In this document: one piece after another, positions 5,651-9,577 of the stretch
How the letters are laid out: each line of letters starts with the position of its first letter
Position numbering within the stretch: position 1 is the stretch's first letter
Source of the DNA: Pseudomonadota bacterium
GTDB taxonomy: Bacteria; Cyanobacteriota; Vampirovibrionia; LMEP-6097
Length of the DNA stretch: 9,577 nucleotides
Reading direction: 5' to 3'
Assembly (NCBI GenBank): GCA_009924885.1
Contig: RFQS01000076.1
Span: 1-9,577, forward strand
Position numbers and translations under genes: made by a program
Notes under the pieces: model-generated
What the model was told of the DNA's origin: nothing
Database searches by the model: none
Seen by the model: only the letters and a program-made list of their open reading frames with translations

Positions 5651-7487
5651 TGCTTTTCTTTTCCATGCTTTTTTAGTTTTGGCTGCTGCCTGCATAGTAG
5701 TGCCTCTAGCTGGGCGTTTTCGTTTAGGGTCGGTCTTAGGTTATCTAACTGTCGGTGTTTTACTTGGTCCTTTCGGTATGGGGCTGATTAATAATGCTCA
5801 GGAAATAATGCATTTCGCTGAATTCGGTATAGTGATGGTGCTCTTTCTTATTGGGTTAGAGCTTGAGCCTAATATGCTCTGGCGTTTACGCAGATTTATT
5901 CTGGGCTTGGGGGTTTTACAGGTGATTTTCAGCACTGTACTTTTTACGGCTCTTATGCTTTTTTTAGGTTTTAATCTTAATATCGCTTTAGCAGTGGGGA
6001 TGATACTATCTCTTTCCTCTACAGCATTAGTGGTGCAGATGCTAGAAGAGAAAAATCTTATGCAGACTAATGCTGGTGAGTCTGCTTTCTCTGTACTGCT
6101 TTTACAAGACATCGCTGTAATTCCGATGCTGGTGATTTTACCTTTACTCGTTGCTGATAATGCTTTTAAGCTGAGTGATTTTAATTTAGCTAAATTAAAT
6201 TTAACTTCTCTCTTCGCAGGATCATCGCACGTATTTTTAGTTTTAGGGGTGATCGCAGTTTTAATAATTTTAGGAAGGTGTTTTTCACATTATTTATTTC
6301 GTTTTATCGCTAAGTCTAATCTTAGAGAGGTTTTTACTGCTGCGTCACTTGCCTTAGTGGTAGGTGTTACTTTATTAATGCAGCTTTTAGGTGTTTCGGC
6401 TGCTTTAGGGGCTTTTATCGCTGGCGTGGTTTTAGCTAGCTCTGAGTATAAGCATACGGTGGAGACAGATATCGCACCATTTAAAGGTTTACTTTTGGGG
6501 TTATTCTTTATCTCTGTCGGAATGGGAATGAATTTTCATTTATTGGTTTCTCAGTCTGGGAATTTAGCTATGGCTGTCTTAGCTTTAGTTTTAATAAAGT
6601 TATTGGTTCTGTTAATTCTTGGGCGTTTCTTTAATCTGAAAAATATACAGAATATGATTTTTGGGGTAGCTCTAGCTCAGGGTGGTGAATTCGCTTTCGT
6701 GCTTTTTAAACTTACTAGTGATTTAAAACTTACTACTAGTGAGGAGACTGCTTTCTTTAATTTACTAATAGCACTATCTATGGCTGTTACGCCGTTTTTA
6801 ATGATTCTAAATGATAGCTTTATTACCCCAAGATTTTTAACTAAGAATGCAGATCAAAATTTTGATGTGATTGAAGAAAACGATAATCCAGTAATTATTG
6901 CTGGTTATGGGCGTTTTGGGCAGATTATAGGTAGGTTTCTTACTGCACAAAGAGTAGCTGTAACTATTCTAGAGACTGATCCCGATCAAATAGATTTATT
7001 GAAACGCTTTAACCGTAAAGTTTATTATGGTGATGCTTCTAATTTAGATTTACTGAAAAGCGCTGGTGCTGCTAAAGCTAAGCTTTTAGTAGTTGCTGTA
7101 GATGAACCAGAGAAGGTTCTAGAGATAGTTAATCTGGTTAAAAAAGAATTTCCTAATTTAAAAATTTTCGCAAGAGCTCGTAATCGCCGTCACGCTTATG
7201 AATTGTATAAAGCAGGGGTAGATTATTTTCGCCGTGAGACCTTCGATGCATCACTGGTGATGGCTGAGGAAGTCATGAAATCTTTAGGGAAAAGAGCTTT
7301 TAATGTTAGGTTTAAAGCACAGCAGTTTATGCTGCATGATGAAAGATCTTTAGAAGATTCTTTTGAGTTTTTTGAAACAGAAGATGATTTAATAAGCTTT
7401 TCAAGAAAGACGGTACAAGAGCTTGAAACGATTTTACAGAGTGATTTGGATGATGAGGAATATATTAAAGCTAATGATGGGTGGTAA
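5643..7487 (+). CDS. kefC: Glutathione-regulated K+/H+ antiporter, KefB/KefC type (CPA2 family)
   Basis: 614 aa, full length for KefB/KefC. Residues 1-390 are the membrane Na+/H+-exchanger domain: RFRLGSVLGYLTVGVLLGP (25-43), FGIVMVLFLIGLELEP (61-76), the ion-binding LLLQDIAVIP (152-161, Asp156), and the ETDIAPFKGLLLGLFFISVG stretch (274-293) that includes the regulatory loop known from E. coli KefC. Residues 416-530 are a cytoplasmic RCK/TrkA-N domain with the nucleotide-binding GYGRFG (421-426), an acidic ETD (444-446) at the end of the second strand and GDAS (463-466). RETFDASL (531-538) is the Kef peripheral segment. These proteins are held closed by glutathione and opened by glutathione adducts, acidifying the cytoplasm to protect against electrophiles. 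The start overlaps the kefF end by 8 bp, pairing it with KefF (hence kefC rather than kefB). With kefF broken, full activation may be lost. Confidence 0.93.
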   Translation: MDNAFLFHAFLVLAAACIVVPLAGRFRLGSVLGYLTVGVLLGPFGMGLINNAQEIMHFAEFGIVMVLFLIGLELEPNMLWRLRRFILGLGVLQVIFSTVLFTALMLFLGFNLNIALAVGMILSLSSTALVVQMLEEKNLMQTNAGESAFSVLLLQDIAVIPMLVILPLLVADNAFKLSDFNLAKLNLTSLFAGSSHVFLVLGVIAVLIILGRCFSHYLFRFIAKSNLREVFTAASLALVVGVTLLMQLLGVSAALGAFIAGVVLASSEYKHTVETDIAPFKGLLLGLFFISVGMGMNFHLLVSQSGNLAMAVLALVLIKLLVLLILGRFFNLKNIQNMIFGVALAQGGEFAFVLFKLTSDLKLTTSEETAFFNLLIALSMAVTPFLMILNDSFITPRFLTKNADQNFDVIEENDNPVIIAGYGRFGQIIGRFLTAQRVAVTILETDPDQIDLLKRFNRKVYYGDASNLDLLKSAGAAKAKLLVVAVDEPEKVLEIVNLVKKEFPNLKIFARARNRRHAYELYKAGVDYFRRETFDASLVMAEEVMKSLGKRAFNVRFKAQQFMLHDERSLEDSFEFFETEDDLISFSRKTVQELETILQSDLDDEEYIKANDGW

Positions 7488-7489
7488 GT

Positions 7490-8323
7490 ATGCCTGAACT
7501 TCCAGAAGTGGAAACTGTTTGCCGTGGTCTTAGTGAAAATATTCTTGAGCTGAATGTGTCTTCAGTGGAGGTTTATGCGGAAAAATTAAGAGATTTTATT
7601 CCTGCTGACTTAAATAAAAAGATTTTAAATCACACTATTACTAAAATCGAACGCAAAGCTAAATATATACTTATATATCTAACTCCTAATGTGAATTTTC
7701 AATCTCAGGTTTTAATTATTCACCTCGGGATGAGTGGTAGGCTGACTATTCAAGATGAAGTATATGAGCGAAAAAAGCATGATCATGTGATTTTAAAGCT
7801 GAATAGTGTACTGTTAGTATTTAATGATGCTAGGCGCTTTGGGATATTTACCTTAACAGATTTAGAAAATTTATCTCAGCATAAGCTTTTTAGAAAGCTT
7901 GGCTTAGAGCCGCTTTCCAAGGAGTTCACTGTAGCTAAATTAAAGGCTTTATTTAAAAACAGAAATAAAAATATTAAAAATACTCTTATGGACGCAAGTT
8001 TAATAGTCGGGATAGGTAATATTTATGCTAGTGAAGCCCTGTTTAGGTCTGCTATTCACCCCGAGAGAATGGCAAGTTCACTTACTGATAAGGATATAAA
8101 GAAATTACATGAGCAGATCATTATCACTTTAGAAGACGCTATTCGAGCTGGTGGCTCGACTTTAAAAGATTTTAGTAAAGCCAATGGTGAAAGTGGATAT
8201 TTTCAGTATCAGTTTAAAGTCTATGGCAGAGAAGGTTTGCCTTGCTTTACTTGTAAGACTCTTATTCAAAGAATAGTTCAGGGTGGAAGGAGTAGTTTTT
8301 TTTGTTCTAAGTGTCAGAAATAG
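7490..8323 (+). CDS. mutM: Formamidopyrimidine-DNA glycosylase / AP lyase
   Basis: 277 aa, normal for MutM. It excises 8-oxoguanine and ring-opened purines and cuts the abasic site. The start was set at the ATG at 7490, not an in-frame GTG at 7481, because the enzyme needs Pro as the mature N-terminus: MPELPEVETVCRGL gives catalytic Pro2 and Glu3. Other family marks are RKAKYILI (55-62, the conserved Lys), HLGMSGRL (78-85), FNDARRFG (111-118), GIGNIYASEALF (174-185) and a C-terminal zinc finger with Cys252, Cys255, Cys272 and Cys275. All key residues are present, so it looks functional. It begins 2 bp after the kefC stop, so it is probably co-transcribed with kefC, linking electrophile and oxidative DNA-damage responses. 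Its 3' end overlaps the convergent fic gene by 17 bp. Confidence 0.96.
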   Translation: MPELPEVETVCRGLSENILELNVSSVEVYAEKLRDFIPADLNKKILNHTITKIERKAKYILIYLTPNVNFQSQVLIIHLGMSGRLTIQDEVYERKKHDHVILKLNSVLLVFNDARRFGIFTLTDLENLSQHKLFRKLGLEPLSKEFTVAKLKALFKNRNKNIKNTLMDASLIVGIGNIYASEALFRSAIHPERMASSLTDKDIKKLHEQIIITLEDAIRAGGSTLKDFSKANGESGYFQYQFKVYGREGLPCFTCKTLIQRIVQGGRSSFFCSKCQK

Positions 8324-9194
8324 GGTTACCTATCTTCCAGATACCTTTTTCTCGAAAAGCAGGTATGGTCTGTCTTCTTGCCATATTTATTATCGAACTA
8401 ACAGGCTTATCTATGGAACGAGCATAATTAGTGAGTTTTACTATTTCACTACCCTGCATATAGGTGTTGCGTTTATGTAAAGCTTCCATTAGGGCAAGAA
8501 TAATTATTTTCTCCATAATTTTAGAAGAATTTTTTGATTGAAATTCAGTGAAAGCACTGTGGTAAAGAGCTTGCTCTTTATCCCTGATAATAATGGCTGG
8601 GAAACCTAAGCGTAAAAGCTGATAGTTAATTAAAACTCGTCCGATTCTGCCATTTCCGTCACAGAAAGGGTGAATGCTTTCAAAGTTTAAATGGAATTTT
8701 GCTATTTTAGAAATAAAGTAATCATCGATGTTAGCAGCATAGTCAATAAATATGTTTTTAATAAGAGAAGGTATTTTTTCTGGGGCTGCGGCTATGTATG
8801 AACCAACTCTAACATATTCTCCAGTAGTGCGAAAGCGTCCAGCAAATTCATCATTAATGCCACCAATAAGCATTTGGTGTAAAAGCAGTATAAGATCTTC
8901 TGTTAATTCCTCGGTTTTAGATTTTTCTTTAATATAATTAACTACTCGGGCTAAATTTTTAGCCTCATAAACCTCTCTCAGGGAAAGGTCTCTGCTCACT
9001 TCCATTTCAAGTAGTATTTTTTCAGTTTCTCGCAGAGATAAGGTCGAATGCTCTATCGCATTAGAGTTATAAACGGCTTCTGCTACTTCCACTTCATCTA
9101 TAATTCCTAAAAGAGCTTCTTTGCCAATCTTGAGATTTTCGTAAGTTTCTTTGAGTTTTTGTATGTAGGATTTTTGAGTCAAGGTGATACTCAT
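8307..9194 (-). CDS. Fic family protein (class II, N-terminal inhibitory helix), putative AMP transferase
   Basis: 295 aa. The catalytic motif HPFCDGNGRIGR spans 175-186 (His175), with FAGRFRTTGEYVRVG (117-131) ahead of it as the flap and substrate-lining region. Near the N-terminus NSNAIEHS (43-50) fits the inhibitory helix pattern (S/T)xxxE(G/N), except that His49 replaces Gly/Asn; Glu48, which blocks ATP, is kept. The C-terminal 55 residues (GSEIVKL, PVSSIINMARRQTIPAFREKGIWKIG) look like a winged helix-turn-helix. Such Fic proteins transfer AMP from ATP to target proteins and may bind DNA for autoregulation. No antitoxin gene is adjacent, as expected for a class with a built-in inhibitor. 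No Shine-Dalgarno is evident. The upstream region carries repeated TTTACG motifs. Host-directed or housekeeping use cannot be told apart here. Confidence 0.9.
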   Translation of the reverse strand: MSITLTQKSYIQKLKETYENLKIGKEALLGIIDEVEVAEAVYNSNAIEHSTLSLRETEKILLEMEVSRDLSLREVYEAKNLARVVNYIKEKSKTEELTEDLILLLHQMLIGGINDEFAGRFRTTGEYVRVGSYIAAAPEKIPSLIKNIFIDYAANIDDYFISKIAKFHLNFESIHPFCDGNGRIGRVLINYQLLRLGFPAIIIRDKEQALYHSAFTEFQSKNSSKIMEKIIILALMEALHKRNTYMQGSEIVKLTNYARSIDKPVSSIINMARRQTIPAFREKGIWKIGNPISDT

Positions 9195-9211
9195 ATTAAT
9201 ATAATGCCATG

Positions 9212-9275
9212 GATTTACGATTTTTGACCATAAAAGCGTAAATTTATATTGAATTCGGATTCGATTTACGTTTTA
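9212..9275. promoter_or_regulatory. Cluster of TTTACG/CGTAAA motifs upstream of fic, operator-like
   Basis: GATTTACG occurs at 9212-9219 and again at 9263-9270 on the plus strand, and CGTAAAT lies between them at 9237-9243 in the opposite sense. TAAAAGCGTAAAT (9231-9243) and ATTTACGTTTTA (9264-9275) form an inverted repeat with one extra G and a 20-bp spacer. The block is 18-81 bp upstream of the fic start and also upstream of the ATPase gene on the other strand. It could be an operator, for instance for the helix-turn-helix tail of Fic; this is inference from position and symmetry. Confidence 0.35.
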
Positions 9276-9291
9276 TTGGAATTGTTAGCGA

Positions 9292-9355
9292 CTGGTGTTT
9301 TTTAGGGTATACTGTAAAAAGAGCTGGTGTTTTTTAGGGTGTAGTGCAAAATGTT
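9292..9355 (+). repeat. Tandem duplication, period 32 bp, leading into the ATPase start
   Basis: CTGGTGTTTTTTAGGGT occurs exactly at 9292-9308 and 9324-9340. The following bases are similar too (ATACTGTAAAAAG against GTAGTGCAAAATG), so about 30 bp are duplicated with a 32-bp period. The first copy contains TATACT (9308-9313), a good -10 match about 38 bp before the ATG at 9351. In the second copy the ATG itself falls within the repeat. It may duplicate promoter sequence or a protein-binding site. Confidence 0.7.
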
Positions 9356-9577
9356 ACAGAGAAGAATTTTTAAATATATTAAAGATGATCTAGATACTAA
9401 AATGGTTTTACTCGCTGGTCCTAGGCAGTGTGGTAAAATCACTATCGCTAAATCTTTAGTGAAAGAATATAATGGACGGTTCTATAACTGGGATGACATA
9501 GAAGATAGAAAGCTTATTATGAATTCTGTATTAGATTTTAGTAAAGATCTCTGGGCTTTTGATGAATTGCATAAGTA
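9351..9577 (+). CDS. P-loop ATPase of the AAA_14/DUF4143 type, N-terminal part, cut by the right edge
   Basis: An open frame of 75 codons runs from ATG at 9351 to the window end without a stop. MLQRRIFKYIKDDLDTK is followed by MVLLAGPRQCGKITIAKSL, the family's Walker A region (normally GPRQCGKTT), then FYNWDDIEDRK and LWAFDELHK, the Walker B with the DExHK signature of this family. These proteins (ATPase domain plus C-terminal DUF4143) are of unclear role and are common in genomes with many mobile or toxin-like genes, including Rickettsiales. Oddity: the Thr/Ser after the Walker A Lys, which coordinates Mg2+, is Ile (GKIT), so ATP hydrolysis may be impaired. There is no clear Shine-Dalgarno; the start sits at the end of the tandem duplication. 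The C-terminal half is outside the window, so its integrity is unknown. Confidence 0.8.
   Translation, partial: MLQRRIFKYIKDDLDTKMVLLAGPRQCGKITIAKSLVKEYNGRFYNWDDIEDRKLIMNSVLDFSKDLWAFDELHK

Noticed and set aside
5798..6112. 104-codon minus-strand open frame
   Set aside because: Antisense shadow of kefC, low complexity in Ser, Lys and Ile.
7481..7489. GTG start adding three residues to MutM
   Set aside because: The enzyme requires Pro at the mature N-terminus, so the ATG at 7490 is the working start.
8283..8480. 65-codon plus-strand open frame across the mutM end
   Set aside because: Overlaps both mutM and fic; no signal of its own.
8752..8937. 61-codon plus-strand open frame
   Set aside because: Antisense shadow of fic.

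Overview
The window is A/T-rich bacterial DNA with standard stop codons (TAA, TAG and TGA all end recognisable genes). The gene content points to an alphaproteobacterium with a reduced, decaying genome, most likely a host-associated lineage of the Rickettsiales or Holosporales type. The reasons are an alphaproteobacterial-style Ppx C-terminus, a Fic protein, an AAA_14/DUF4143-type ATPase, a palindromic element set against a gene end, and broken genes with otherwise recognisable protein sequence. This placement is inference from gene content and base composition; no rRNA or other phylogenetic marker is present.

Left part (1-2660): the tail of an exopolyphosphatase gene enters from the left edge and stops exactly at a 91-bp, comparatively G+C-rich palindrome. 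Next comes a minus-strand run of four genes, read from right to left: a TIGR03643/DUF2805 small protein, two unknown small membrane proteins (77 and 53 aa, 3 bp apart) and a 412-aa SIR2-like protein with intact NAD-binding and catalytic signatures. SIR2-domain proteins of this kind are often NAD-degrading effectors of anti-phage defence, so the SIR2 gene with its two membrane mini-proteins is the best candidate here for an undescribed system.

Middle (2744-5650): an unknown secreted or membrane-anchored protein is followed by two decaying genes. A cation/H+ antiporter or NADH-dehydrogenase-type membrane subunit on the minus strand is split into three frames by two small indels. Divergent from it is kefF, the ancillary quinone oxidoreductase of a KefC system, which has a Trp-to-stop codon and a deletion of about 11 codons. 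An open stretch whose TGA overlaps the kefF ATG may be the tail of a lost upstream gene.

Right part (5643-9577): an intact kefC (glutathione-gated K+/H+ antiporter) overlaps kefF by 8 bp and is followed after 2 bp by an intact mutM (oxidised-base DNA glycosylase), a plausible electrophile/oxidative-stress transcription unit. A minus-strand Fic gene converges on mutM and overlaps its 3' end by 17 bp. Upstream of fic lie repeated TTTACG motifs and a 32-bp-period tandem duplication that leads directly into a P-loop ATPase gene (altered Walker A) cut by the right edge.

No tRNA, rRNA, CRISPR array or insertion sequence is visible.
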